Below the pieces are notes generated by a model. It was not told the origin of the DNA. It saw only the letters and a program-made list of their open reading frames with translations, and searched no databases. Below are positions 37,241 to 51,700 of a stretch of DNA of 64,000 bases, piece by piece. The position numbers were made by a program, and so were the translations under genes. Within the stretch, counting starts at the first letter, position 1. Each line of letters opens with the position of its first letter. This DNA comes from Aphis gossypii (taxonomy: Eukaryota; Arthropoda; Insecta; Hemiptera; Aphididae), in the NCBI RefSeq assembly GCF_020184175.1, contig NC_065533.1:21660695-21724694 (forward strand). The letters are read 5' to 3'.

Positions 37241-40200
37241 ATAAAAACAATACATTATCATTCTGTCAAGAATTTAAAATAATATCTTACTTGTATATAC
37301 CTAATTCTTTTATTAGTATTTCTTAGCTCGCATTTTGTATTGGTATCTAAGTAAATATACTTTTGTAGAGTTTCGATGCTTTCTAAATAACTGTTTATAA
37401 TAGTAACTCAACACTTGAATTGAATTGTTTATGGGTAGATTCTACCTATAATATATACCTACTATTTACTAAATCGCGTTAATCTACTTTCCCATTTTGT
37501 TGTTGTTGTCAATATCGCATCTATTGATTGTAGGTGCCTACCTATAGTTGTTTGAGATTTGTTATAGGTTACATGTATTATATCATAGTCTCGACTCTTT
37601 ACTCTCAAGTTTATTAATTATTGCTGCCTATAATAATTAATATAATATTAAATGCTTTTTGTAGATACCTAAATACAGGTATCTATAAAATATTATTTAT
37701 TACTATTTGCTACACATTCATTAGTCATTACTCATTAATATACTAGGTACCTAGTCTATTATGTTTAATGTTTATTTGTAAATTTACAAATGGATTTTAG
37801 TGTTTGTTTGATTAAACATTAAATTAATGATAATGTTTTATCATTTATTTATGTTGTAGGTATTTTTTTTCTATTAAAAATATCGTGTTAAATTATTTGG
37901 TCTATCCTATGATATAGATTGATACAATTAAGTAATTAAATATATTGAATGTGTACTTATGGTACCTATACAAGTTACAAGTAAACATATCATATAATAT
38001 ACACATCATTTTCTAATTAGAAAATACACGGATATAATATTTTTAAAGCGTTTTTAGATATCTCTACACCCTATCTTAGTTTAATTTTGAAGTATCATAA
38101 TTCATTTTTATTAATAGATAGGCATACGAACTTTATTTTGTAGTTATTTAATACCCATTTAAACTAATATTTCAATACCCACCATATAAATATATACGTA
38201 TTAATATAATAACATAAAATAACAAAGAGGTGTACGTTCCGTTATTATGTGCAAACAATAATTCAAGGTGGAAATTAATAACAGTAAACAATGCAGATTA
38301 TTTAATTAAAAGGTAGGTAGTAGGTACATAGCGAAACATTCTAAATAAACTTCCAAGGGGTAGTCGTGAACGTCTGAAGTTACTTTATTTTCGTTTTCGC
38401 TTAACCGACATATCCATTAGCAAACGAAGGACGAGTCTTTTATGTGTACTCGACTAGACGGAAACATGATACCGTACTCCCATCTTTGTTTTTCATACGA
38501 AACGGAAATGGCTACTATTATCCGCTTTGCAAGTAAGTAAATATTACCAGGTTTCTGTTTGATTGGCTATTGGCGTGGTCGATTATATATTAGTTGTATT
38601 ATGAATGACCCTTTTTCAATGTATGTAGAAGATAAAAGCTTGCAAATAGAGTACCACTGCGTTATTGACAAACTCCCTTTCTCTCTTTATATGTTATAAA
38701 CGTTTTCAGATTTTTATTTTAAGGCATTTATTTAATTCGAAATATTTATTAGAATATCAATGTTAAAACAGATAACTCGATACATACCTACCTATATGTT
38801 TTTAAAAAGGAATTTTTAAGAACAAAGTGTATTCGGTGTTGGGCGTGCAGATAGTATAGATGAATTAATACAACTGAAAAATCGTGTGATGCGCGCCAAC
38901 GGTCATAATTTAATAAAAAGCATCAAGTACTAAGGTAGGGGTGTCCCGTTTCGAGTTTTATTGTTATTAGTGAGGTATAGAGAAGTGTAGAGTGACTGTG
39001 TAAATAATTTTTGAGTGCCCGAGTGTCCAAACAAAACCACATCCTCGGACTAGGCACCTGGGACCTCACACGACGTTGCGCCGGCTTCTTGGATTCAGTC
39101 CGTTCATGTATAATGATAATAATAATAATAATAATATTATAATATATAAAGTGAACCATTATAAACCTATTTCATTCATAGTTTTTATAACGTGTACCTG
39201 AATTAACGTTTTAGAGCTCTCCCACCTTTTCGATGACATTTGAAAAAAAAATATTCATGTCTCGAGAAAGAAATTTCTCTGTATTTCTATAGCCCTTATA
39301 TAATATATATACCTATATATAAGCATATAAATAATATGTAAATATATTATAGTCATCGTCATTTAGTGTATAAAGAACGTTAGAGTGTAAATATAAGGTG
39401 TATATTGAATTTATATGTACCTACCTACAGAAGCATATAAGAAAATATAACACTCAAAATATTATAATTCATTTAATTATAATACAATTTAGCTACTGCT
39501 TACTGTAGTTGTTACTTAATTGACAAAATATTGGACTCTTTTCTTCAAATGTTGGCTAGGCCATTGTTATAAACATACTTATGTCAATTGAAAAATAATT
39601 TGTACTCACAAGTTTTTATCAAATTGCATGGCAATCATATACAAAATTATAAAAATATTATACAATTTATCATAGTTCTATATGCATAATAGTACAAACA
39701 GATAGTTTGTATCTATATTTTAATAAATTATAGAATCAAAATTAAATTGTATCATGATTCACGAATATATCATATTATATTTTCATCTCATTTGAGAAAA
39801 AGAAGTTTGTATTGAAATTCTTTAAATGGTAAAAACGAACCATAAGTATTTAGTTATATTATGGTGCTCAAGTACACTAATAAATTACAAGTATTAGAAT
39901 TTGGATTCTATTATTATAAAAAGAAAAATATAGATGAGTAGGTATTTATGCTTGGTGAATCACATACCATTCGTCCTGTATACGAATACAAGCATCAGTA
40001 TTTTTCTATTTGATAGATAAGAGTAAAAAATAATAGCACGCACTTAATAATACAAAGATAGATATAATACGTTTCACACTCATACAACTTCTTAGTTCTT
40101 ACATATACATTATACATCTTATATACAGGCTCATCTGAATAACTATCTGTTCAACTATTAATTTATTATCATTGTGTTAATATGATTTCCTAGTTCCTAC

Positions 40201-40880
40201 ACAATATTATATTTTTTAAAAATTATAAAAAAAACCCTAGCGGCTGTCAGCAAAACATCGATTATTCGGTGATTTTTAAAATCAGATAAAGAAATCTCCC
40301 TTCAGATACCAAATTATTTCATTGCAGGTATAGTTTAAGAATATGTAAATCAAATACAGTAAAGTACTTAACTTAAATTTATACATAGGTACGAAAGTTA
40401 AAATTATCTCTTATTTTGAAGATCATTTACAATAATTGATTACCCATATTAATTACTAATTTTTTCTTAACTAATTTATAACATTTGTTTTCAAAATCTT
40501 TTTTACAAAATATAGTTTAAATATATTTTTTTTTTTTGTAGAGGTTTTATTAATTTAATTTCCACTTTCATATAATATTATGTTATGCTAGTAATGCACT
40601 ATGTATGTACCTACATATGCTATATTCTACAATATTTCAAATTTTTAGTTATTTTTATAAACATTTCAAATAATTCGGATATAAATTAATATCTGTATGT
40701 ATATATATATATGTAGGTATAATAAAATATTTTTGTTTTAATTTAGAAGGTAAACCATATTTCTTTTATTGATTAATGGTAAATATTATACACAAACGTA
40801 ATTGTTCACTAACAATAACACAATGTGACATTTATGAGACGAGTGGGCATTTTATACTTTTTAATATCCGGTACTTACGC
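37240..40880. other. Gene-poor stretch with short TACCTA words and a TAA tail
   Basis: No coding exon is recognised. It contains GGTAGGTAGTAGGTAC at about 38312. A moderately GC patch at 38940-39110 ends in an ATA/TAA triplet run (39111-39136), which could be the 3' end of a LINE with a TAA tail, but no reverse transcriptase is present. Confidence 0.35.
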
Positions 40881-40885
40881 AAATG

Positions 40886-40902
40886 CACGTGACTGACACG
40901 TG
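40886..40902. promoter_or_regulatory. Tandem CACGTG E-boxes
   Basis: Two perfect CACGTG palindromes at 40886-40891 and 40897-40902, separated by 5 bp (11 bp start to start, about one helical turn). Closely paired E-boxes are used by bHLH factors such as CLOCK/CYCLE or Max-type dimers. No neighbouring gene is identified, so function is only a possibility. Confidence 0.4.
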
Positions 40903-43900
40903 ACCCAATGCCACCACGCTATTGCATCCACCCTACAGTTTGCATAAAATAATAGATACTTTATTAATAATTATAATGCATAAACCTTCAATTACTATAA
41001 TTCAACATAATTTTTTTACGTACAGACATTATTTTAAAATTTATTGAATATTGTTATTTTTTTATATTCTCTTACTAACTAATTGACGATTGATTATTTT
41101 AAATATTATTAAGGTACTTAATTTAATAAAATATAAATTTTTAAGAATGCATTCATTTGTTAAGGTTGATCTGTGGAAATTATCCTAAAATCGCTTATAT
41201 AATACAGTACCTAGTTGTGCATTATACAAATATTAATTACATAAACAAAATCGAATATATCTTTAGTAAATATGAGTTTACTACTATATTACACTACAAC
41301 AAATAACAGCTATACATCAGCAATAATAATTAATAATTTATTATACTGTAGTGTAGACATAATTATTGAATAAAAAAAACCATTAAATAATAGATATCGT
41401 TTCATTTAAATCAACTTGAGAATTTAAAAAAATATGATTATTAGTTACTTATTATAATTATTTATAAATTTATCTATAAAAAAAAATGTAAGCTCTTATA
41501 AAAACGTTTTAAGAATTGAGATATATTAGTATAGGAACCTATGTTTTTTGTATACTTGATAACCAATAAACTTATAAGTACAGTACCAGTTCAGTTTCAA
41601 TGGTATTGATTATACTTTCTGGGAATTAGAATATAGGTACCTATCTATAGTTTAAATTCTAAAATTTAGTTCAGCGTGCATTACAGTGTAAACAATAGTT
41701 TAATTAGTATTCTGTATCAATAATCTATTGATTAAATTAGTCATGATGTTGTTCTCTATACATAAATCGTAGTAGGTACGTGTTTAAATTTTTTTCAACC
41801 ACAATATTATGTATTAATATAATATTATATTAAGAAATACTTGAAAATGAGAATATAACAATGAACTGTTTAATTAGTTAACTGTTATATACTATCTTAT
41901 AATTTTATAAAAATTAAAAAATGTACAGACAAATTATTTATTTTGAAGTTATATTGATGAACAAATAGCTGATTTTCAAAAAAAAAAAATCTTTTCAGTT
42001 TAAAATGTATAATAATAGCTACATATTAATAGGCAAATTTATTTTATTGACTATGAATAACATATAATTTGTAAGAACATCGATATTACAATACGATTGA
42101 CTTATAAAAATGTAGTTTGTTTTAGTTTTTAGTTTTTACTAATAAGTAAAAACTATTATTCTTACAATTACAATTTTAATTAGTTTTTTTTTTTAAATAA
42201 CCAGGTTAAAATAACTATTTAAAAAATTAAATTGCACATTTTTTTTAGTCAATACCGTAATTGGAGTTTTCTTATTTAGGTATAGGTATCAGCTAGTATA
42301 TTACTGATGTATATAAAGCCCAAATTAAAATATTTTGTTATTTATATTGAACTTTTAAACATGTTAGTTATTTATTGATATTATTAAAGTGTACTAATAC
42401 CTAAATTGTAAGCTTATATCTTTAAAATGAGTTTTTCAAAAGCAATTTTTTTTTGTTCTTAAATATAGGTATGTATTTGTAATATATTTTATGCTAAAAT
42501 AAACAAAAACAATTAATTTTAATAATAACGTCAGGTTTATAAAACAAATCACTTTAAATGTATAACTTGTGTAAAATTTATAAGATAAATACTCTAACAT
42601 TTTAATATTTAAATAACGGAAATTATGCTTACCGGATATTAGAGTGTAGACACTATTTGTTTGGTACACATTTATTTGCAGTTCGTATCAATGGTCAACA
42701 TTAATAATGCTCACCTTTAGTTTTAAAATTGATTATAATTCAATGACAATTAAATATAAAATACTGATTGTCAATATCTGATAACTAAAGGTTGAAATAC
42801 CTATCTGATATTGATTTAAACTTAGGACAAGACAGTTACAAATAACTATATTTATACACGCATACCTAAATATAATTTTAGTTCTTTAATCACATTCATT
42901 AAACAAAGATTTTGCTTCAAGAGTGAAATTAATTACAAATGATTTTCATCTGATATTATATACATTACTATAGAAATACCCTTTCGAGGTCAAACAAAAA
43001 CATTTAGTAAAATTAGAACAGTTTTAAGTTTTAACACTTATAAGTTATAACTTATTATAAGTAATGTAATAGGTAACAGGTAATTTAGGTATACAATATA
43101 AATAATAACCAGGTGAATATTCTAAATAATATATATAAAAAAAAAAGTACATAATATACGATCTAATTATTATAAGTAATATCTAATATTGATATTTATT
43201 TAGGAATATAATAATAATAATATACACAATTTGTTAGGTAGGTCGGAGCTCATTATAAAATAAATAAAAGATAGTAGTTATGTTTTCGTCATGGTATTTT
43301 ATTTTCAACAATTAATTATTCTCTCTTTCTCAAATGATTAAAGTTGAAGTCGATGCTTTTATTTTGTCATATAAAGTTAGATTTAGAATCCCAGCTTTCT
43401 GTTCAAAAATCCTTTACTTATTTTGTGTTTTGCTATTAGCAATTAATAACTATGATTATTTAAACAAACATTCTATTGTTAAAATAATTAAACCGGTCAA
43501 TAACATGGGTCTATAATTCTCTATTTTTTGTGTATGTACCTAATTAGAATCATTAGAAATGTTACATAAATGTAAAAGTATTAAAATACATAAACACATT
43601 AATTTTTATTTTTAAATATTAAATTGTATTCTATATTTCTAAGGACCTAATGTAATATTTATAAATGTATTAAAACTTTATATAAGTGCCATGTACAATT
43701 GTCTACTTGGTACCATTCAAGATCTATCTATATTTTGTTTATGACATTTTTTATTATAAACCAATATAAATTCAGCGCTTTTGAATCTATAATATATTCA
43801 CGATTATTAGAAATAACTATAATATAATAAAGACTCGATGTTGTAAAAACATAAATGATCGAGACTAGACGATAAACAGAGAAAATAGAAAAAAAAATTT

Positions 43901-46900
43901 CAATAAATGATCAATATAGATTTTGCGTAGGTATGTGGTTTACATTCTAGTCAAGATTACACCATGGGCACTTGGTTGTACAATTAAAGTCGGAGACAGT
44001 ATTGTAGCTATATGTCTACAGTGACATATATATAAATGTATGGAAATATTAATTGTATTTAGTAAATACTTCAGCAATTAACGACTATCATATTATGGAA
44101 TGTTAAAAACCTGAAAAATTTATTTAAAAAAGATTGTAAGTTGATAATCCCTCCCCCCTTCCAAAAAAAAAATACGTAGATTATCTCTACAGATATTTAA
44201 GTAATTAAGTATATAAATCATGAGGAATAAACACAATTAAAAATTCTAATTAGGTAGGTACATTCATACATTTTTGTTTATTACCTATAATATTTATAAG
44301 TTAAAAATTTGTGTATTAGGGATTGTACGAATATGACACTTATAATATATAAATGTTATATCTACTAGTTACTATAAAGTAGATATAACTATATAAGTAT
44401 AAATAGTATGATTCTAATATTTTGCTGAAATAATTATGAGTTTTAATTTTAATGTCATTATAAATTGAATACAGAAAACTTAATAGGAATTGTTATAGGA
44501 TAAAATAATTTTGATAAATTATACAAATTGATCGAATTAATTTGTGAAATTAAATTGTTAAAAAATAATTATTTTCATAAGACTGGCATGTCATAGGATT
44601 TTAGTTTGTACATCGTATGTAGTAGCGTGAATCGTGTAATATATTTTATACAAAAGATATAATAATTTGAGTAAAAAAAAATAAATAAAGGTATAATACC
44701 AGTCATTAGTTATTATTAATCACAGTATAACACTTATCACGAATGTTTAGTTAATGTTCTTTTTAAATCACTCATTAAATAAACAATTTTAAAATATTAA
44801 CCAAATAACAACGCAAGTATACCATTAAAAATATTAAATAACATAAAGTGAAGATTGTATTAAAATGCATCAAGGTATTCATCATAAATTGTACGTTATA
44901 ATACCAATTATGACTTACACATTAAACACAACCAATGTTTAGTATGAAACTATGAAATACTATTACTCCAATGATAGAGTTAATAATAATAATTACCTTT
45001 GTATAATAATATTAATGATAATTGAATCAATTAAACTAAACAAAACTTGTCCAATACGTGCAATTTATTATTTCTTTACGATTAGTTTTTATATTTTTAA
45101 ATTTTTTATCGTGTAATAAATTATAACATTTAAATGATAAAAATGAAAATAATTTATTATAAGTAGTAGTTAAAACCTCTTTTACGTACAAAATAAAACC
45201 ACTATGCTGGAAATATGATAAATTTATATTTATCTTTATTTGTTTATTATGTTCAATATTATAATGATTTGATTTTTCAGATTATATTGAATATAGGTAA
45301 ATAAATATAGCTATACACTTAAAATTTTAATTAAATCCTAAAAACAATGAACTAACAATGATCTGATTTTATTAGTCAATATCAAAATATTAGAATTAGA
45401 TAATTAATAATTAAGAATACCTCATAAAGGTATACCATAAACACAATACGGGTACCTATATAATACATAATACACGTATAGGTAGGCCGTATGTAGGGTA
45501 TTTACTGAAATGTGTATTTTTCTTTCGTTATTGTAGGTTTTTGAAAAATAATAAACGTTATTATAATGTTATTTATGTATATTGCGTTTAAAAGAAAACA
45601 CCTGGTATGTTGTATGTATGTAAGACCAACACTTTTTATATGCATCAGTTTTGTTCCTGTTGTATTTTTCTGTCAATATGATGTATAGTCGGATTTTCAA
45701 CATGCGCACGCTAAAGTTAATCTGGTTACAAAACACGGGTAGCAATAATGTATTATTGTAGTCAAATGACAAATAATGCAACGGTGTGCGTTTCCCGTTT
45801 GATATTGTTATATAATAATGTGTCAGTATAACGACGCGTGGAGATGACTTCTTGTTGCTAAACTGATATAACTAGCCTATTACATGTACGCCGATTATAA
45901 ACGCGGCTTATAGCGACACAATGGGTACGAATTTTACGGCCAATTGTAGATCGCCACCCTACTTTTGTACGCGAAACCCCGCAATAGTAATAGTAATAAT
46001 AATAATAATAATAATATAATACGTGTTGGACATACATACAATATGTATAAGTAATGACAATGCCGGATGCAAGGAGAGCACAATGAGACCATAAATTTCT
46101 GTCAGCCGTGTTTGGAATACCGGAGATATAAAAAAAGTATAAGCGGATGCATTAAACCACAATATAATAGCATTACGATGTTCTGAGAAAATAAAAATGA
46201 AAAAAAAATACGTAAGATTGAAATCGAAATTTGCATAAATTTTAATTTTGTTAATTTTATTTGTTTTATCCACTATAGATGATGCGTGCGTGTAATGATG
46301 ATGTCTATTACACCTATTAGCAGAGAATATACCTCAGCTAACAGCACATAAAATTACGTTATTGTATATATGAGGACTTAACGTCGGTAAATATAGTATC
46401 GTTACATAAATATTTGTATTTATTCAACACAATATTTACGAATTAACCTCGGTTATTTTAGATTCTGTGTGTGAACATTTAGTGATACATTGGTTTTATC
46501 ACGATGGAGTTTTATTTGAATGTGTTTCGGTGTTTGTGTACATTTTTTTTTTTTGGACCAAAGGCAATAGGCATTGTGTTTATAAACCTCCCAACCGAGT
46601 TAAAAATTAAATAGGTAAAAAGAAGTATAGTATACTCAAGTATCGAACTTTTTTTTTATTGGTAAAAGTCAAGAGAGCATAAACTAGTCCTTTAAAATCA
46701 TAGTTTAGAAGAGCGCATATACTGCAGTTCTCAATTTGTTAATTTAGTTTTATTTTTATGTATAAAGTTTCGCAGCAAATATCGATTATGACTACTTATC
46801 AACTGTATCTAATTTAATTACCTATTGCAATTAACACTGCTAATTATTACAGAATCTGATTGTGTACACAGGATCCAGTTGTAAATTGATATAATTATTA

Positions 46901-46997
46901 AGTTATAAACATTAAAATCTAAATTATGGTTTGTAGTATTTATTTATGTTTTTTGATGAAATAATTATTGGATTACGTTGCGTTACCTACATATCCT
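40903..46997. other. Gene-poor AT-rich stretch
   Basis: About 6 kb with only short frames of low-complexity translation. TAGGTA/TACCTA words recur. The short patch at about 45780-45960 is more CpG-rich, and an AAT/ATA triplet run lies at about 45987-46013. Nothing else can be supported. Confidence 0.4.
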
Positions 46998-47374
46998 CAG
47001 TGGCATATTTGTGATGTTTTTTCAGGGGGAGTAAAATACAAAAATCTAAAATTCACAATACAATGAAATTCGAATGAAATACTTTATTTATTTATTTGGT
47101 TAAGTTATTAGACACTGGTTCAAACTCGTACAGTTACAATCCAAAAAATCTTCAACACAATAAAATATAGCACCTTATAATATATTGTTCAAAAGTTTAA
47201 ATTTTAATGAATAGTCACAATTAAAGTCACAAAATAATTAAAATATAAGGTCTATATTTCTTTTTCTTTTCGTGGCAGTAAACATATCAATTATATATAT
47301 TCTAATTATTATTGGTGTACGATCTGCAGTTTAAATAAAAAGTTGCAACCCCCTCTGCAAATACGCCATCACTG
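46998..47374. mobile_element. hAT-like MITE
   Basis: The left end reads CAGTGGCATATTTGTGATG and later CAGGGGGAG. The right end on the minus strand reads CAGTGATGGCGTATTTGCAG followed by AGGGGGTTGC. The CAGTGGCGTATTTGnnGnGGGGG style is typical of hAT-family ends. It is 377 bp, non-coding, and has no clear 8-bp duplication. Confidence 0.5.
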
Positions 47375-47849
47375 CTATATGTATATATCCTCGCACATAT
47401 ATAGCTCCATACGTAAGTTGTTTAATAATACCTAATATATAATATGCAGTCGTTGGGAGGTAGGTATATTTGGGTATAGTGTACGAGTATGATACAGCAC
47501 TCGTATTATCCGTGTAGATAATAATAATATAATATAGGTAGGTACTATAATATATATTGTATAGTATATACCAGCTACGTCGTATATTTCGTGCGTTGCT
47601 GCTGTCGTCGGTTTGGAAAACCGTATAATATAGGTACGAGATTACAAACCGACGTGTATATATTTATTATTTTGTACGATATTATAATATTATGGTAATA
47701 TATTATATTATAACGCCATCGGTGAGATGATATTAAACGGCGGCGCACATCACGAGGTGTGTTAGATAACCACCTAGGTACCTACCTATATCTGTTACAC
47801 AACGCATACCCGTACGTAGGTATAAGTTTAAAAATCGCCAGTTACCGTA

Positions 47850-48545
47850 TACACATATTATAACACATAATATATTATATCTATATATAGGTACATCCGA
47901 GTGGTGTATTTACATAAGTAAACACGTACGTATATTATCGTATATATATAGGTGTATCGTGTGTGTAATTTGTGTGTACGCGTCGCGATACCGTCGTGCG
48001 TGCGTTTGTGTGCGCGCTTAGGGTTAACTAATCTTCCGAAGCGTTTCGTAGTCATGCTGCCACACTGCTGCACGGTTTTAACAAACGACATCCGTCAACC
48101 GCGCGTTATCCGCCGCCGCCGCCGCCAACGGCCCCCCGTGCGCGATATAGGTGAGGCGCGCGCGGACGATAAGAGCTAATCACCGGCGTAAATACAACGC
48201 GTTCGGAAAGTCGGGTCATAATAATAATAATAATCGTCGTCGTCGTTGATAACGCGTCGCGCTATCTCCGTCGCTCGCCCCCGACGCCCCGACGCTCTCT
48301 CCCTCGCACTCATCCATCATCGACGCTCCCGCCGACGTCGACGACGCCACCGCCGCCGCCGCCGCCGTCGCATGGGGTGCCGCCCGGTGTTTACCCAATG
48401 ATTCACATTATCTCGTCAGCTCGCACACACGCACACAGACACACATAAGCGCGCGCGCACAAACGAGCGCGTGCACACGCCCGCGCGCACACACGTCGCG
48501 CGATATTACGCTGAATATAGCGGCGGCGGCGGCGGCAGAGCACGT
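47850..48545. promoter_or_regulatory. CpG-rich island with simple repeats, candidate promoter
   Basis: A sharp rise in CpG content with CGCCGCCGCCGCC at about 48111 and in 48350-48370, CGTCGTCG tracts, CA/CG dinucleotide runs (48421-48500) and GGCGGCGGCGG at about 48520. A donor-like ATAG/GTGAGG lies at about 48147-48153 on the plus strand. A short ATG frame starts upstream at 48054 but its translation is arginine-rich and unconvincing. It may be the first exon and promoter of an unidentified transcript. Confidence 0.35.
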
Positions 48546-48765
48546 CCGCAGATAACGTTTTTGGAAAAAAATAAAATGTTCTTTATTAATATAGAATTTA
48601 ATACTCGAAATAATACTCGAAATATCATCACGGTGACAATATTAATATTATGCGACTATAATATATTATGATATCGCATCGATCATAATAATATGAAATA
48701 GGCGCTGCGGGTGCGATGTTATATACCTATACGCGGGGTTTATTATAAATATTTACCATCGCGAG

Positions 48766-48790
48766 TATATATATATATATATATATATAT
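48766..48790. repeat. (TA)n microsatellite
   Basis: Uninterrupted TA dinucleotide run just downstream of the CpG-rich patch. Confidence 0.9.
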
Positions 48791-48799
48791 CGTATATAT

Positions 48800-51700
48800 A
48801 ATATATTATATGGTACTATTAAGTATTAGGTTTTTTTTTTCGAATAATACGGTTTCTAGATTTTGAGCGGCACGGTGAATGTATAATATTGATTTTATAA
48901 CGATGTGCGTTTTTATTTATTTATTTATTTATTATTTGTTTGTGTATACGTGTGTACACTGCGATAAGTAGTCGATAAAATACTTCCGTTTTCACCTTTG
49001 ACAATGCAAAGCGGATCTGGTTTGTACTTTGGAGAGGTCAAAATTAAAAGTATAATATTTCTAGTACTTTTATTTTACAATCGGGAAAAACAAACAAAAA
49101 AACAAAAAAAATAAATAAATAAGGAATTCCTACTCTAAACCTGCAGAGTTTTCGACTAAATCGATTTCTTTATTTTATCGTTTCTTTATTTTATCGTAAT
49201 ATTCAAAAACGACGAATAATCGCATAGAAACTGTTATACAATAATTTTCTTTTTACATTTTATACATACACGATATTTTGACTCTTTTTGTGCAATTCAT
49301 ATGCAATTAAAGTTTTAATTATTTTTTTTAATGATTCTGTATGAATTTCGAAAATTTATAGTTACAATATTTGTTATTAGCACTTTTACATTTTGGGATT
49401 TTAACAAAATTTTGAAAATACAAATTACAAATTATTTTGTGGTTAGAAATTATTAAAAAATTTCTGTTTATATATCTCAGATTTAAAAATGTAATTCAAT
49501 GTTCTTTATACGTATGTATAGTTTATACTATGTATAAAAAATAAAAAATGTTTAACGGAGAAACAAATACCTACATTTTTTAAGACCGTTTGAATTTAAA
49601 TTTTTTATTACAAAGACTTATACTCCATAAAAGCTTTTTTCTCAAATTATTTCTGCGTTTTTTTTTGTATAATTCAAAAACGAATATTGATTTAAATATG
49701 TTTATATTATTATTTTCTATACATGGTATAATTTATGGTATATATATTATATATTTACAATATTCTGACTCTTTTTGTGCTATTTATATGTATGAGAAAA
49801 TTTCAAATTGTTTTTGTTTCTTTTCTTTACCTAAATATTATAGAATTTTATTATTTATATTCGTCGGGTTAAAATTGTCCAAATTGTATAATGTATATAC
49901 AAGATCCAATATAAGTTATTATTATATCTATTTATAAAAATATTAAAAATATAATAATTATTAAATATGACTTATTCTATAGTCATTTAAAGTGACAATT
50001 TTTTTCGAAATTCGCCAAATTCGCAAACAATTATACTAACTATTTTGTAATAAGAAATTCATAAAAACTTTTTTTTGTACCTAACTATTAAACATTTAAT
50101 AAAATAGATTCCTCATTAGTATAGTTTATACTGATCCCATCAGTATAAAAATTATACAGAAAGTTATTTTTTATAGATATTTTAAGTTAAATTTTAAACA
50201 GATTCACTCATTAAACAATAACGATATGTATTATATTAATTTGCTATATAAATATAGGTACCTAGGTACCTATATGTATTTTTATTAAAAATTTGTAAAA
50301 ATTGTACACATATATTTTATTCTATACAATAAGCTTCTTGATTTATGGAGATAATAGTGTGACTGCATGCTTCAAGAAAAGGGCATTGCCTATTTGTACC
50401 AAAAAAAAAAAAAAATCATTTTGGGTATAGCCTATATTTACGTCAAAATAAAGAAAAGTATGCTCTTTCCAACAATCTATTTGCGTCAAATTTACATGCG
50501 TAAATATTTTACAACAACAACTTGGTACAATTCATAAATTTAAAGACGTAATATACTTATAATAAAGTTATTTTTATAAGGAATAAGTCTATAGATTTTA
50601 AAGTTTTTTTAAATTATTGCATAAGATTGAAAACAAGTTTAGTATCAGTGTTTTATTATGTTGTACAATGTAGTTATTCCGTTATAGCTTATATAGGATA
50701 TCGTTATTCATTATATCATCATATATAAGATAATGACTACAGTGCGATTTGACTGATTTGCCATGTTGTTATTGTTACATTACAATAATATATAAATTTT
50801 AATAAAATTTAACAATATTTCCATCTGTGATTTATTATTAGTTTTTTTAATTCTTTAAATTATAAACTATAAGAATGAAGTTTTCGACAAGCACAAGAGA
50901 AAAAAAAGGATCATAGAAAATGACCACAAGTATATATTATCGTATACGTCTTCTAAAAATGTTGATCGGCATCGTTGTTCAAATAAAATATGCCCAACAA
51001 AGATATTTACTCAAGATGGAAACATTATTAAAAGGCAGGGTATGTTATGTTGCAAACATTTACTTTTATTTTTATATAATATGTAAATATAAAATTATAT
51101 ATAAAATATAAATATTAATATACCTTCCTAATATACAAAACAAATAAATAGTTCTCTCAATATTCGATTTTAATTTTATATTTTATTTTCCAACAATTTC
51201 AACTACTCTGATAATAACAACAAAATGCACTTAAATTATAAAAGATTTTAATGTTAAGTTTATAGATGCAGATAAACACGAATCATGTAAAACTATTGTG
51301 AGATAAAATAATATATACTCGTGACTGAAGCATGCAAGCGTGTGGCTGTCAAAAACCTTAATATTCGTCACAGGAAAATTATCTTATCAGAAATGAATAA
51401 CTAATTATTATTAATTCAAATTTTAATATACCTGATGTTACGGTAATATCAAAGAGTATTAACCATTCTCGTAAAATACCTCTTCCTTAAAATTTTAAAT
51501 TTGTGTCTGATGTTTATAAAGTACCTATATATACTACATGCAGCATAGATTTGACTATATTTCTAAAGACGAAGATTTTTTATTATAATTAACGAAGAAT
51601 TATCTAATATAATTATATTTATTTGAGGTGAAAATTTATAATTTTTAAGTCGGAAACAATCTATATACCTATTGAAAGAACCTATTTTTACGGCAGTCAT

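Noticed and set aside
38923..39159. Minus frame and TAA tail suggesting a LINE end
   Set aside because: No reverse transcriptase or endonuclease motif nearby; the triplet run alone is weak evidence.
48054..48179. Possible first coding exon MLPHCCTVLTND...
   Set aside because: Short, arginine-repeat tail, no homologue recognised and no downstream exon found; kept only as a promoter-like patch.
49590..49937. 115-codon plus frame rich in Phe, Leu and Ile
   Set aside because: Low-complexity translation of AT-rich repeat DNA; no membrane-protein family pattern.
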